Shown here: piece after piece, positions 41,993 to 49,945 of the stretch
Layout: each line of letters opens with the position of its first letter
How positions within the stretch are numbered: the first letter of the stretch is position 1
Source of the DNA: Bacteroidales bacterium
GTDB taxonomy: Bacteria; Bacteroidota; Bacteroidia; Bacteroidales; WCHB1-69
NCBI GenBank assembly: GCA_017527945.1
Contig: JAFXPL010000157.1
Location: forward strand, 1-49,945
DNA length: 49,945 bases
Reading direction: 5' to 3'
Notes under the pieces: generated by a model
What the model saw: only the letters and a program-made list of their open reading frames with translations
Told to the model about the DNA's origin: nothing
The model's database searches: none
Position numbers and translations under genes: made by a program

Positions 41993-43726
41993 ATGAAGAA
42001 ACAAATTTTAATCGTTCTAAGCGTAGTAACCGGCTTGTTATCAGCCTGTTCAACAGCAAACTTCGCCTACTACGATGACATTTATTCATCCTCGGGCGAA
42101 AAAGTGGCACAAACCGCGAAGTCTGTTCCCACACAGACGACAGCTGCAAATCCTGCCGTGGAGGCCGATTCCATCATTTACGAGACCGATGAAAATGGCA
42201 ACCTGCTCCGCACGCTGACCTACTATCCAGGCAGCACAGAGCCGGTGGTTACCACCTACATGGAGGTTGTCGATGACTCGACGTCCGCCCCTGTCGCTAC
42301 CTCCGGCAACTATGATCCCGACGATTATTACGACTATGCCTACGCCTCGCGCATCCGCCGGTTCCACACCAACGTCTATGTCGGCTGGGGCTACTACGAC
42401 CCTTTCTTCACCAACATGTACTGGTATGACTATCAACCGGCCAGCTGGGGGATAAGCATTTACATGGGCTATAACTGGTGGTGGCCCGGCTACTACCGTC
42501 CTTACTACTACTCCCCTTGCTGGTATGACTACGGCTGGCGCTACGGCTGGGGCTGGTGCGGTCCTCACTACGCCTGTCATGGCCCGTGGCACCACCATCA
42601 CCACGGCTATGCCCCCATCGACTACTACCACAACCACCACGACCACAACAACAGCTATTACTATGGTCACCGCAACAATATCGGACCGTCCGTGGGCAAC
42701 CCCAACAATGGCAACGACCGGGGCGAGCGCCCTGACGCCATAGCTGGCGCACACGGCTACGGCAATGGCGAAACCAACAACCACTACTCGGTAACGTCTT
42801 CACCGGTGGCCTTCAACCAACGTTACGACAATCTTGTCGCAGGCACCACCGGAGCCGGAAGCTCTTCCAACAACATCAGCAACAACAGCGCCACCTCCAC
42901 CACGCCCACCACTGCTGGGAAAATGGTCACCGGTGCCCGCGCCGATGTCAACAACAACGTGAGACCCACAACCAACATTTCCGCACAACCCGCGAACACG
43001 GGCAGTTCCACGGTAAGACCCGCTACGAGCGATAGCAAAACCGTGAGTCCCTCCACCTCCACTGCACGCACCAACGTGCCCGTCACGAATGGCACCACCA
43101 CGATCACCAGACCGGCTTCAACCAACACGGTCACCAGACCTGCCTCAACCAACACGGTCACCACTTCCCGGACAAACACGAACACCATCAGCAGACCTGC
43201 CACGAACAACACTACGGGCACTCGTCCGTCAAGAACCGTGACTCGCACCGTCGTAACTCCCTCTTCCACAACGGACAGACCTGCTAATGCCAGCGGCAAC
43301 AGCAGAACCGTCACCCGCACCGTCCCCTCTACAAGCAGACCTGCAACCTCCTCATCTTCAAGAAACTACAATACTCCTTCGAGCAACCGTTCCAACTACA
43401 ACACTCCTTCGAGCAGCAGCCGCTCCAACTACAACACCCCTTCAAGCAGCCGCTCCAACTACAGTTCTCCGTCAAGCAGCAGCCGCTCCAACTACAGCTC
43501 CCCGTCAAGAAGCAGCCGCTCCAACTACAGCTCCCCGTCAAGCAGCAGCCGTTCTAACTACAGTTCCCCGTCAAGCAGCCGTTCCAGCTACAGCTCTTCA
43601 TCGAGCAGTCGTTCAAGTTACAGCAGCGGATCCTCGTACAGCGGCAGCTCTTCGCGCGGAGGCGGTTCCTACAGCGGCGGTTCCCACTCCAGCGGCGGCG
43701 GTTCCCACAGCGGCGGCAGAAGATAA
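41993..43726 (+). CDS. Low-complexity surface lipoprotein, Tyr/Trp/His- then Ser/Asn/Arg-rich
   Basis: 577 residues. Lipobox LLSAC at about residue 19 (Cys +1), followed by STAN, so the surface-export signal of Bacteroidetes lipoproteins is not obvious. Residues about 115-225 are Tyr/Trp/Gly-rich with a HHHHHG run and many more His, a possible metal- or aromatic-stacking patch. About 275-455 is Thr/Asn/Ser-rich with repeated TTTITRPASTNTVTRPAS-type words (shortened: RPASTNTVT). About 455-545 is tandem RSNYSSPSSS units, and the tail is Gly/Ser/His-rich (GGSHSSGGGSHSGG). No enzyme domain. I do not recognise a characterised family; an adhesive, matrix or stress-related role is a guess. Confidence 0.8.
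   Translation: MKKQILIVLSVVTGLLSACSTANFAYYDDIYSSSGEKVAQTAKSVPTQTTAANPAVEADSIIYETDENGNLLRTLTYYPGSTEPVVTTYMEVVDDSTSAPVATSGNYDPDDYYDYAYASRIRRFHTNVYVGWGYYDPFFTNMYWYDYQPASWGISIYMGYNWWWPGYYRPYYYSPCWYDYGWRYGWGWCGPHYACHGPWHHHHHGYAPIDYYHNHHDHNNSYYYGHRNNIGPSVGNPNNGNDRGERPDAIAGAHGYGNGETNNHYSVTSSPVAFNQRYDNLVAGTTGAGSSSNNISNNSATSTTPTTAGKMVTGARADVNNNVRPTTNISAQPANTGSSTVRPATSDSKTVSPSTSTARTNVPVTNGTTTITRPASTNTVTRPASTNTVTTSRTNTNTISRPATNNTTGTRPSRTVTRTVVTPSSTTDRPANASGNSRTVTRTVPSTSRPATSSSSRNYNTPSSNRSNYNTPSSSSRSNYNTPSSSRSNYSSPSSSSRSNYSSPSRSSRSNYSSPSSSSRSNYSSPSSSRSSYSSSSSSRSSYSSGSSYSGSSSRGGGSYSGGSHSSGGGSHSGGRR
43365..43640 (+). repeat. In-frame tandem repeats in the lipoprotein gene
   Basis: About eight 27-33-base units encoding variants of SSRSNYSSPSS; the DNA words (AGCAGCCGCTCCAACTACAG, CCGTCAAGCAGC) are nearly identical. 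Unit lengths are multiples of three, so copy changes would alter length without a frameshift. Confidence 0.75.
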
Positions 43727-43730
43727 GACA

Positions 43731-43781
43731 GTTTCAAGTTTCACAATTTCCCAATCACAATTCACCAATCACAATTCACAA
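43731..43781. repeat. CAATCACAATTCAC spacer repeat
   Basis: TTTCAAG then CAATTCACCAATCACAATTCAC words between the lipoprotein stop and the next ATG. Confidence 0.55.
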
Positions 43782-43785
43782 GAAA

Positions 43786-45249
43786 ATGAAAAGAATAGCG
43801 ACATACATCATCGTAATCATGGGCATCTTCGGTTTGGCAAATGCCCAGGGAGACTATGAAGCGTTCACTTTCTCTCAGACCGATTATCTGGGAACGGCGC
43901 GGTTCATGGGTGCCGGCGGGGCCTTCGGGGCCACGGGCGGCGACTTCTCCGCGTTGAGCACCAACCCCGCCTCCATCGGCCTCTACAAACGCCATGAGGT
44001 CACCATCACCCCGATGGGTCTCGCCTTCGGATACACCGACACCTACTACCACAACGAGAAAAGCTCCGCCCAAAAGTTCAAATACACGGTCCCGCAAGCC
44101 GGCATCGTGTTGGCCAAAGGTCTTAACCCTGTCAGCGATTGGAAATTCTGGCAGTTCGGCTTCGGGTACAACCGTCTCATGGACTTCAACCAGACTTTCC
44201 GCGCCAACGCTCAAGCGACCAACACATTGGCGGACATGATTGTGCCCCATGCCAACGGCACCGACTACAACAACCTCCGGGGTGATGCTCAGCTGGCTTG
44301 GTACACCTTCGTCATCGACACGCTCCCTGGCCTGCATGACCAATACTACAGTTACTTCACCGGCGAAAACCTCAACCACCAGGCCGTTGTGACACGGAGC
44401 GGTTCCATCGACGAGATGGTGTTCTCTTTCGGTGGCAACTATAACGACAAACTCTACATCGGGGCCACCCTCGGATTCCCCTTCCTCTCCTTCCGGGAGC
44501 GGACCACCTACACCGAGTCGCCCGCAGATGCTGACAACATCCTGGGTATCCGCGACTACACGGTCTATTCCGACCAGCGCAACTCGGGTGCGGGCGTCAA
44601 CCTGAAACTGGGTTTCATCTACCAGCCTGCCGACTTCGTGCGCATCGGTGCCGCCTTCCACACGCCCACCTACTTTTGGAGAGTCAAGGACAACTTCAGC
44701 CGCGAATTCGTCTCACGCCTCTCAAATGGAACCATTTTGGACCATTTCCCCAACAACCAACCCCTCGCCTACACCAACATCAACTCCTTCACGCTGACCA
44801 CCCCGCTGAAGTTCAACGTCAACGCCTCGTTCCTCATCGCCAAGCGCGCTTTCCTCGCCGCCGAATACGAGTTCCAGAACTACGGAATGGCCTCGCTTTA
44901 CGATGACAATTACGACTATATCAAGGAGAATGACAATATCCGCAACAAATACGGCGTTGCCCACAGCGTTCGCGTGGGCGGTGAAGTCAATCTCACCCAA
45001 GGATTCGCGCTCCGCGCCGGCTACCGTCTGAAAACATCTCCCTACAAGTTGTCCGACAACCCCTACAACAACACCACGCACTACATTTCCGCCGGACTGG
45101 GCTTCCGCGGCAAAGTCTTCTTCGCTGACCTTGCCTACGTCTATCGCATGAACAAAGACGCCTACTGGCTCTACGATGCCTACGGCACCCCCTGCAACTA
45201 CAAATCTAAAACCCACAACGTCGTTGCCACCATCGGTTGCAAATTCTAA
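43786..45249 (+). CDS. OmpP1/FadL-like outer-membrane barrel protein
   Basis: 487 residues, signal peptide MKRIATYIIVIMGIFGLANA-Q. N-terminal GTARFMGAGGAFGATGGDFSALSTNPASIGLYKR (shortened: ARFMGAGGAFGATGGD ... STNPASIGL) is the hatch-like NPA motif of the FadL/TodX family, where long-chain fatty acids or hydrophobic compounds cross the outer membrane. Many amphipathic strands follow and the protein ends VVATIGCKF with the terminal Phe of barrels. Substrate unknown. May be co-transcribed with the lipoprotein before it and the propeller-like gene after it. Confidence 0.84.
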   Translation: MKRIATYIIVIMGIFGLANAQGDYEAFTFSQTDYLGTARFMGAGGAFGATGGDFSALSTNPASIGLYKRHEVTITPMGLAFGYTDTYYHNEKSSAQKFKYTVPQAGIVLAKGLNPVSDWKFWQFGFGYNRLMDFNQTFRANAQATNTLADMIVPHANGTDYNNLRGDAQLAWYTFVIDTLPGLHDQYYSYFTGENLNHQAVVTRSGSIDEMVFSFGGNYNDKLYIGATLGFPFLSFRERTTYTESPADADNILGIRDYTVYSDQRNSGAGVNLKLGFIYQPADFVRIGAAFHTPTYFWRVKDNFSREFVSRLSNGTILDHFPNNQPLAYTNINSFTLTTPLKFNVNASFLIAKRAFLAAEYEFQNYGMASLYDDNYDYIKENDNIRNKYGVAHSVRVGGEVNLTQGFALRAGYRLKTSPYKLSDNPYNNTTHYISAGLGFRGKVFFADLAYVYRMNKDAYWLYDAYGTPCNYKSKTHNVVATIGCKF

Positions 45250-45253
45250 GCGT

Positions 45254-45276
45254 GGGGTCGCAAACCTTGCGTCCCT
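45254..45276. repeat. REP-like hairpin GGGGTCGCAA/TTGCGTCCC
   Basis: GGGGTCGCAA (45254-45263) and TTGCGTCCC (45267-45275) form an imperfect stem just after the FadL-like gene, followed by CCTACTAA spacer words. It may act as a weak terminator or belong to an interspersed palindrome family. Confidence 0.35.
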
Positions 45277-45305
45277 AACCTACTAACCTACTAACCTACT
45301 AACCC
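45277..45305. repeat. CCTACTAA spacer repeat
   Basis: Three to four CCTACTAA units immediately before the TTG start of the next gene. Confidence 0.6.
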
Positions 45306-46109
45306 TTGAGACAAATCATCATCATCATAACTTTTATAGTCGCCCTGGGCTGCACCAATGCCCAGGAGCGACTTTTTTTCATGCCCTCCCCTTGTGAAAG
45401 TGTGACCACCGACCTTCAAGGGAACCTTTTCGTCACAAACGGCGCAAGCCTCGACAAGTTCACCGTTGACGGCAACAAACGATGGAACTACAGCAACCCC
45501 TCCTATGGCGAAATCACACGGGTGGATGCAGGTATCGCATCCAAAATTCTGATTTTTTTTCGGGAAAACGGCATTATCATGCTTCTAAACAATGAATTAG
45601 CTCCTATCGACAAGCCGATGAACCTTTTCGACAAATCGTGGATGACCATCAGTCTCGCAGCCATGGGCAACCCGAACCAGATTGTGCTTTACGACGATGC
45701 CAACCAGGAACTGATTATCACTGACCTAAGCCTTAATGCACTGTCTCGCTCACAAGTCACATTCCCCGGAGAGTTCCATCCAACCGATATGCAAGTGGTG
45801 CCCGAACACCGCATCGCCCTGCTGGACACCGCGCACGGCATCTGCCTTTTCGACTTCTACGGCACCTTCGAGCGGGAAATCCCGATTCCCGGGATAACAG
45901 CTATGCAACTGATGAAAAACAGCATTATCTATCTAAAAGACAATATCTTGTGGATATATAACTTGCCCACCGACAGCACACCTATGACCATTCAGCCTTT
46001 AAATATAAAAATGCCGGATGCAGTACAGTTCCACATCCAGCAAAAATCATTGTATTATATTGACAACCAAAAAGTTGTCTTCAAATCAAATCTCCAAGAC
46101 TATCCCTGA
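45306..46109 (+). CDS. Secreted beta-propeller-like protein, unknown role
   Basis: 267 residues from a TTG at 45306; no ATG would preserve the signal peptide (RQIIIIITFIVALGCTNA-Q). Repeating short strands such as TTDLQGNLFVTNGASLDKFTVDG (shortened: LQGNLFVTNGASLDKF), MQVVPEHRIALLDTAHGICLF and NSIIYLKDNILWIYNL suggest four to six propeller blades of the NHL/WD type. No active site is evident. The 3' end overlaps the convergent DUF308 gene by 10 bp. Confidence 0.72.
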   Translation: MRQIIIIITFIVALGCTNAQERLFFMPSPCESVTTDLQGNLFVTNGASLDKFTVDGNKRWNYSNPSYGEITRVDAGIASKILIFFRENGIIMLLNNELAPIDKPMNLFDKSWMTISLAAMGNPNQIVLYDDANQELIITDLSLNALSRSQVTFPGEFHPTDMQVVPEHRIALLDTAHGICLFDFYGTFEREIPIPGITAMQLMKNSIIYLKDNILWIYNLPTDSTPMTIQPLNIKMPDAVQFHIQQKSLYYIDNQKVVFKSNLQDYP

Positions 46110-46663
46110 ATCTGACCTCTGAACTCGTTCAAGCGGTTCTCGAACTTCTTGATTCCGAAGAGTGCCACGAGATAAGCCACACCGTTAAGAATGATACCAA
46201 TGCCGATGAGAACGGAAAGGGTTGTACCAGCGGCCTTTGGGTAAACAAAGCCGAGGATGCCCAAACCAGCTGCCACAAGGCCGAGAAGACAAATGCACCA
46301 CCAGTAGGAGAAGCCCACCTTCTTGAAGTCGAAGGCCTCAATAATCAAGGTGATGCCTTCCACCATGACCCAAAAAGCGAACACGAACGGCAAGGAAGCC
46401 GCAACAGCCGGAGTGGTGGCGAGGAAGAAAATGCCTAAAAAAATCTGCAAGAGGCCTGAAAGCATACGGGTTCCGCTATTCGGGAGAAACATCTGTGTCC
46501 TAAAAGTAAAAATCAAGGTAAACAGACCCGACATCAAAATAATACAGCCTAACAGCCAAGCACTTGCGAACAAAGTTTCCATAGGTTTGCACAGGCAAAC
46601 CACACCTAATACAATGAGTGCGATACCAGCAATCGCTAACCAAATCTTTGTACTTTTCTTCAT
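46100..46663 (-). CDS. DUF308/HdeD-family membrane protein
   Basis: 187 residues with about six membrane helices in paired repeats (LAIAGIALIVLGVVCLCKP, LLGCIILMSGLFTLIFTF, LLGLVAAGLGILGFVYP, VLIGIGIILNGVAYLVALFG). This is the HdeD/DUF308 pattern, in E. coli linked to acid resistance at high cell density; the biochemical role is unknown. Preceded by a good -7 box at 46691-46698. Confidence 0.88.
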   Translation of the reverse strand: MKKSTKIWLAIAGIALIVLGVVCLCKPMETLFASAWLLGCIILMSGLFTLIFTFRTQMFLPNSGTRMLSGLLQIFLGIFFLATTPAVAASLPFVFAFWVMVEGITLIIEAFDFKKVGFSYWWCICLLGLVAAGLGILGFVYPKAAGTTLSVLIGIGIILNGVAYLVALFGIKKFENRLNEFRGQIQG

Positions 46664-46690
46664 ATTGACGGTTTTTATAATTTAACGCGG

Positions 46691-46698
46691 CAAAAGTA
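46691..46698 (-). promoter_or_regulatory. -7 box of the DUF308 gene
   Basis: TACTTTTG on the minus strand, about 28 bases before the ATG at 46663. Confidence 0.6.
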
Positions 46699-46751
46699 AC
46701 ATTTTTACCGACCCGATATTCACTCGCCATTTCCAACGACAGGCAAAGACA

Positions 46752-49226
46752 TTAAACACCCATTGCCCTGTCCCGCTGAAACTCAGCAAGCACAATCCGC
46801 AATTCCCAAAACTCAACCTCCTCCCCCAAGACCTCACGGGCTTTTCCAAGGGAGGAATCGCCGGTGGATTCGAAATAATCCCGGATGGTCGCTATTTTCT
46901 CCGGACTCACGAAACGGTCGGCATCAAATTCGCGCTCGGCGACCAGACGTGCGAAATGGCCGTAGATGGTGCTGACCGCAAAATTGCGTTCCCGCGCAAT
47001 CTCCTCGACGGTCATCCCCTTCTCCACCATATCACGAGTCTGACGGTACGTACTGCCTTTCTTGATGTTCGTCGCCACCTCCGGCTCTTCCTCCCTCACC
47101 GGTCCGGCATACTTGCGCACAATCGCGATGAGTTCCTCGCCATAGCGCTTCACACGTTTCGGCCCCATGCCGTCCGCAGTCTTCAATGCACGCAACGTGG
47201 TCGGCTTTTCCTTCGCTATGGATCGCAGCGTCTGATTGGGCAGAATCCGATACAACTCCACCCCTTCCTCATCCGCCTTTTCGCTTCGCCAAGCCGCCAA
47301 TGCCGCATACAGCGGGTTCTTCCCCATCGTATCGGCTTTGATGGCCACAGGCTTCCCTTCAGCTTTCTCCGCATTCAGCACCGCCGCCGACTTCGTCTTT
47401 TGGTACTCCCCCACATCGAATCCCGTCTTGCAAATCTCCAAGCAACTTCTTTTGATGGAAACATCCTCATTCAAAGTCTTCAAACTTTCCGTAATCTGCT
47501 CGTTCAGAGCCTGGTTGTCGGTTTTAAAAGGGAGGTCGGCGACTCCATTGACTATCGAATCCAATTGGTCAAGAAAATAAGCGGCCCCCTTCCTTATCCG
47601 TTCCTGGAGTTGTTCATTCTGCTCACATAACACCGTTCCTTGGTGCTGGCGACGTATCTGCTTGGAGAACCGGACTCCTATCTCAACCACCTCATCCCGA
47701 AGCCGTTCCATCCGAAGGGTCAAATCCTGCACCAACGCATCCTCGAAGAGTTTTCGATGCGCGACCACGAGTCCGGCAATTCGACCCAAGTCCCGGTATA
47801 TCTGCTGAAAATCAGTCAAATCCAGCATATTCTCCAGCTCATACTGATGACGGAGCAGATCCACTTTCTCCCTCGACGGCTCCCTTTCGGGCATCTGGCC
47901 CACAAAACTATCTACTTTGTAGTCGCTCACCAACGCGCTGGCCGACAAGCGGGTCTTCAACACCAGCCCGGCCAACGAAGTGCAACGGCTCAAGGCCACA
48001 TACACTTGCCCGTGCGCGAAAGCCCTGCCAGCATCCACAATCAGCTTGTCAAAAGTCAAACCCTGGCTTTTATGGATGGTGACCGCCCATGCCAAACGCA
48101 GCGGAATCTGCACGAAACTCCCTATCTCTACCTCTTCCACCTTCTGGGTTTCTTCGTTCAGGCGGTACTCATTCTTCGCCCAAAGGGTTTTCCCGACGCT
48201 TATACGCTCCTCCCCGCAAAGCACCTCCACCGTCCCTTCTTTGGCATCATAGTCAACCAAAACACCGAGTTTCCCGTTAAAGTACATTTTCTCCGGATCC
48301 GGGTCGTTGCGGATGAACATCACCTGCGCCCCGACTTTCAATTCCAAGGTTTCCTTGGTCGGGTACATGCTTTCCGGGAAAATTCCCTCTATTTCCGCTT
48401 CGAAGACCAGCTTTCTTCCCTTCAGCGCATTCAGTTTCGTTTCATTGATATGGTCCGCCTGGTAATTGTGGGTAGTCAGCGTGATGTAGCCGTCCCCGTC
48501 TTTCGGCTCAAACTCCGGTTGATAGCGCGAGTTCAGGATTCGGACACAGGCCTCATCCATCTGGTTGTCACGCACTTTGTTCAGGATATTGATAAAATCC
48601 GTGTCGTGCTGGCGGTAGATATGGTCCAGTTCGACACACACATACGGGGTTTTGCGAAGCACGTGGCTACCGAAGAAATAGGTGGTGTCGTAATAGGGGG
48701 CGAGGATTTCCCACTCTTCGGGCTTGGCCACGGGCGCGAGCTGGTGCACATCCCCGATCATCAGCAGCTGCACGCCTCCGAAGGGCTGCAACGAGCGGCG
48801 GGCGCGACGGAGCACGGCGTCCACGGCATCCAGCACATCGGCACGCACCATGCTGATTTCATCGATGATGAGCAGTTCGAGGCCGCGCAGGAGCTTCAGC
48901 TTCGTCTTCCGGATCTTCTGGAACTGCACATTCAGCGATTGCGAAAGCATGCGTCCACGTCCTTCCTGCAACGGAGCGTCCTCCGGGATTTGCGGTCCGA
49001 AGGGAAGCTGGAAAAAGGAGTGGATGGTCTGCCCGCCCGCATTGATGGCCGCCACACCCGTGGGCGCCACCACGGCCATCCGCTTGCTGGTCTTTTGCGG
49101 CAGACTTTTCAGGAAAGTGGTCTTCCCCGTACCTGCCTTGCCGGTCAGGAAAATGTGGGAGTTGGTATATACCACCAACTCTTCAACAAACTTAAGTTTT
49201 TGATTTACAAAGTTTTGATCACTCAT
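46752..49226 (-). CDS. PIF1/RecD-like helicase with C-terminal HRDC and helix-turn-helix domains
   Basis: 824 residues. Superfamily 1B helicase: motif I GKAGTGKTTFLKSL near residue 32, VVAPTGVAAINAGGQTIHSFF (shortened: VAPTGVAA), motif II LLIIDEISMVRAD, motif III LLMIGDVHQLAPV, and the UvrD/RecD C-terminal part AVTIHKSQGLTFDKLIVD with VYVALSRCTSL at about 385-430. After a helical middle (430-620) come an HRDC-like domain (PNQTLRSIAKEKPTTLRAL, shortened: LRSIAKEKPTTLRAL, then GMGPKRVKRYGEEL) and an HTH_40-like tail (MTVEEIARERNFAVSTIYGHF) as in RecQ-type helicases. Likely DNA repair or replication-fork helicase. The fused layout is common in Bacteroidota; its exact job is not known to me. Confidence 0.93.
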   Translation of the reverse strand: MSDQNFVNQKLKFVEELVVYTNSHIFLTGKAGTGKTTFLKSLPQKTSKRMAVVAPTGVAAINAGGQTIHSFFQLPFGPQIPEDAPLQEGRGRMLSQSLNVQFQKIRKTKLKLLRGLELLIIDEISMVRADVLDAVDAVLRRARRSLQPFGGVQLLMIGDVHQLAPVAKPEEWEILAPYYDTTYFFGSHVLRKTPYVCVELDHIYRQHDTDFINILNKVRDNQMDEACVRILNSRYQPEFEPKDGDGYITLTTHNYQADHINETKLNALKGRKLVFEAEIEGIFPESMYPTKETLELKVGAQVMFIRNDPDPEKMYFNGKLGVLVDYDAKEGTVEVLCGEERISVGKTLWAKNEYRLNEETQKVEEVEIGSFVQIPLRLAWAVTIHKSQGLTFDKLIVDAGRAFAHGQVYVALSRCTSLAGLVLKTRLSASALVSDYKVDSFVGQMPEREPSREKVDLLRHQYELENMLDLTDFQQIYRDLGRIAGLVVAHRKLFEDALVQDLTLRMERLRDEVVEIGVRFSKQIRRQHQGTVLCEQNEQLQERIRKGAAYFLDQLDSIVNGVADLPFKTDNQALNEQITESLKTLNEDVSIKRSCLEICKTGFDVGEYQKTKSAAVLNAEKAEGKPVAIKADTMGKNPLYAALAAWRSEKADEEGVELYRILPNQTLRSIAKEKPTTLRALKTADGMGPKRVKRYGEELIAIVRKYAGPVREEEPEVATNIKKGSTYRQTRDMVEKGMTVEEIARERNFAVSTIYGHFARLVAEREFDADRFVSPEKIATIRDYFESTGDSSLGKAREVLGEEVEFWELRIVLAEFQRDRAMGV

Positions 49227-49272
49227 GGTTCTCTTCTTCGTGACAAATATTTTTCCTTTTCATTTCAGTTGG

Positions 49273-49303
49273 CAAAGATACAACAAAATCAGTACGTTGC
49301 CAA
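49273..49303 (-). promoter_or_regulatory. Promoter of the helicase gene
   Basis: On the minus strand TTG near 49303-49300, about 20 bases, then TATCTTTG (49280-49273). Leader about 45 bases. Confidence 0.65.
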
Positions 49304-49441
49304 GGGCTCAGCATACTTTTTTGTGGTATTTAGGGAAACCGGATTGTTTACGCTTTTGTCAACTAGTTCCTCTTGGCCTGCAAAAATTTGAGTCAATAAA
49401 ATAAAATATCATAGAGCAGACCGAACGAAAGAATTATTTTG

Positions 49442-49449
49442 TAACTTTG
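49442..49449 (+). promoter_or_regulatory. -7 box of the right-edge T9SS cargo gene
   Basis: TAACTTTG fits TAnnTTTG. Leader of about 90 bases to the ATG at 49546. The 320-base gap between the helicase and this gene holds only these two divergent promoters. Confidence 0.6.
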
Positions 49450-49545
49450 CGGCGTCATATTTTCAGACTTGGCCTGGCATGGTTCGCAAAAGCTGAAGGC
49501 ATGGCGTTGAAATAGAACAAATGAAGCCTCCAAAGCGCAAAAACG

Positions 49546-49945
49546 ATGCAACAGATTATCACATCAGTATTCCTACTATTTATAGCCATGTCGTGCCTCG
49601 CCCAGGAAAACCTTCCCCGCACCTACGACTACGATGCCGCAGGCAACCGCATTCTGCGAGCCACGGTTGAGGTCGATGCCAAATCGTTGCAGTCTGGGCA
49701 ATCTGTCATGAGTGCCAGTGAATCAACTTCAGACCGCTATTATGAAGAACTCATCGGGGAAATCAATGTGAAAGTCTTCCCCAATCCCACGCATGGTTTG
49801 GTCACGTTGCAGTTCGGGCAGCCTGTTGCCGGCAGCTATTACCGGCTTTCCAATCTGGCAGGACAGCTGCTTTCAGAGGCGTGGATTACAGGAACAACGA
49901 TAACCATAGATCTTTCAGCGTATAAAACAGGAGTTTATATGCTGA
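49546..49945 (+). CDS. Small T9SS type A cargo protein, cut by the window edge
   Basis: At least 133 residues; it continues beyond 49945. Signal peptide MQQIITSVFLLFIAMSCLA-Q, then ENLPRTYDYDAAGNRILRA, which resembles one YD/RHS repeat (YDYDAAGNRI), a short Ser-rich linker, and already at about residue 76 the type A sorting domain (INVKVFPNPTHGLVTLQFG, LSNLAGQLLSEAW, YKTGVYML). Only a few residues are expected to remain, so the mature passenger is about 50 residues. Such genes can precede larger RHS-type genes; the downstream neighbour is outside the window. Confidence 0.82.
   Translation, partial: MQQIITSVFLLFIAMSCLAQENLPRTYDYDAAGNRILRATVEVDAKSLQSGQSVMSASESTSDRYYEELIGEINVKVFPNPTHGLVTLQFGQPVAGSYYRLSNLAGQLLSEAWITGTTITIDLSAYKTGVYML

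Overview
The window looks like chromosome from a member of the Bacteroidota, probably order Bacteroidales. Evidence: many promoters carry the Bacteroidetes -7 box TAnnTTTG; there are type IX secretion (T9SS) parts and cargo (a DUF4835/PorD protein, a PorE-like OmpA protein, one type B and two type A sorting domains); the gene order bamD-rpoZ-coaBC-DUF4835-recN is typical of the phylum; and prolyl-tRNA synthetase is the short archaeal/eukaryotic-like form. No database search was possible, so the genus is not assigned.

Layout. 1-8000: an envelope efflux regulon. An HlyD-type adaptor, a TolC-type outer-membrane channel, and a histidine kinase with a sigma-54-type response regulator, all on the minus strand. 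The adaptor and the channel each have the same paired palindrome (TGTAAGA-AAA-TCTTACA) upstream, at the same distance from a -24-like TGGCAT box. Between them lies an AT-richer island (1561-3977) with a Panacea-type toxin-antitoxin pair, a long structured RNA leader and two small secreted-protein genes. 7978-20023 (plus strand): a bifunctional penicillin-binding protein; bamD-rpoZ-coaBC-porD-recN plus a small barrel protein; xseB-methyltransferase-trmD-O-antigen ligase with overlapping ends; a secreted esterase-like protein. 20204-39253: mostly minus strand; a T9SS type B protein, tRNA-Pro(CGG) on the plus strand, trmB, an MsbA-like ABC exporter, a 3561-residue T9SS adhesin-like protein, and a PorE-like protein. 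39350-49945: mazG, proS, a low-complexity lipoprotein, a FadL/OmpP1-like barrel, a beta-propeller-like secreted protein, a DUF308 membrane protein, a PIF1/RecD-like helicase with C-terminal HRDC and HTH parts, and the start of a very small T9SS cargo protein cut by the window edge.

What stands out. (a) The duplicated kinase/regulator target architecture upstream of hlyD and tolC. (b) A ~270-nt leader with a four-segment stem of about 34 base pairs in front of an unknown secreted-protein operon. (c) A Panacea antitoxin with a small partner whose family I cannot name. (d) Locus-specific short tandem repeats that start at or inside the stop codons of many genes. (e) Domain-sized segments in two T9SS proteins with codon use unlike the rest of the gene, which suggests recent domain acquisition.
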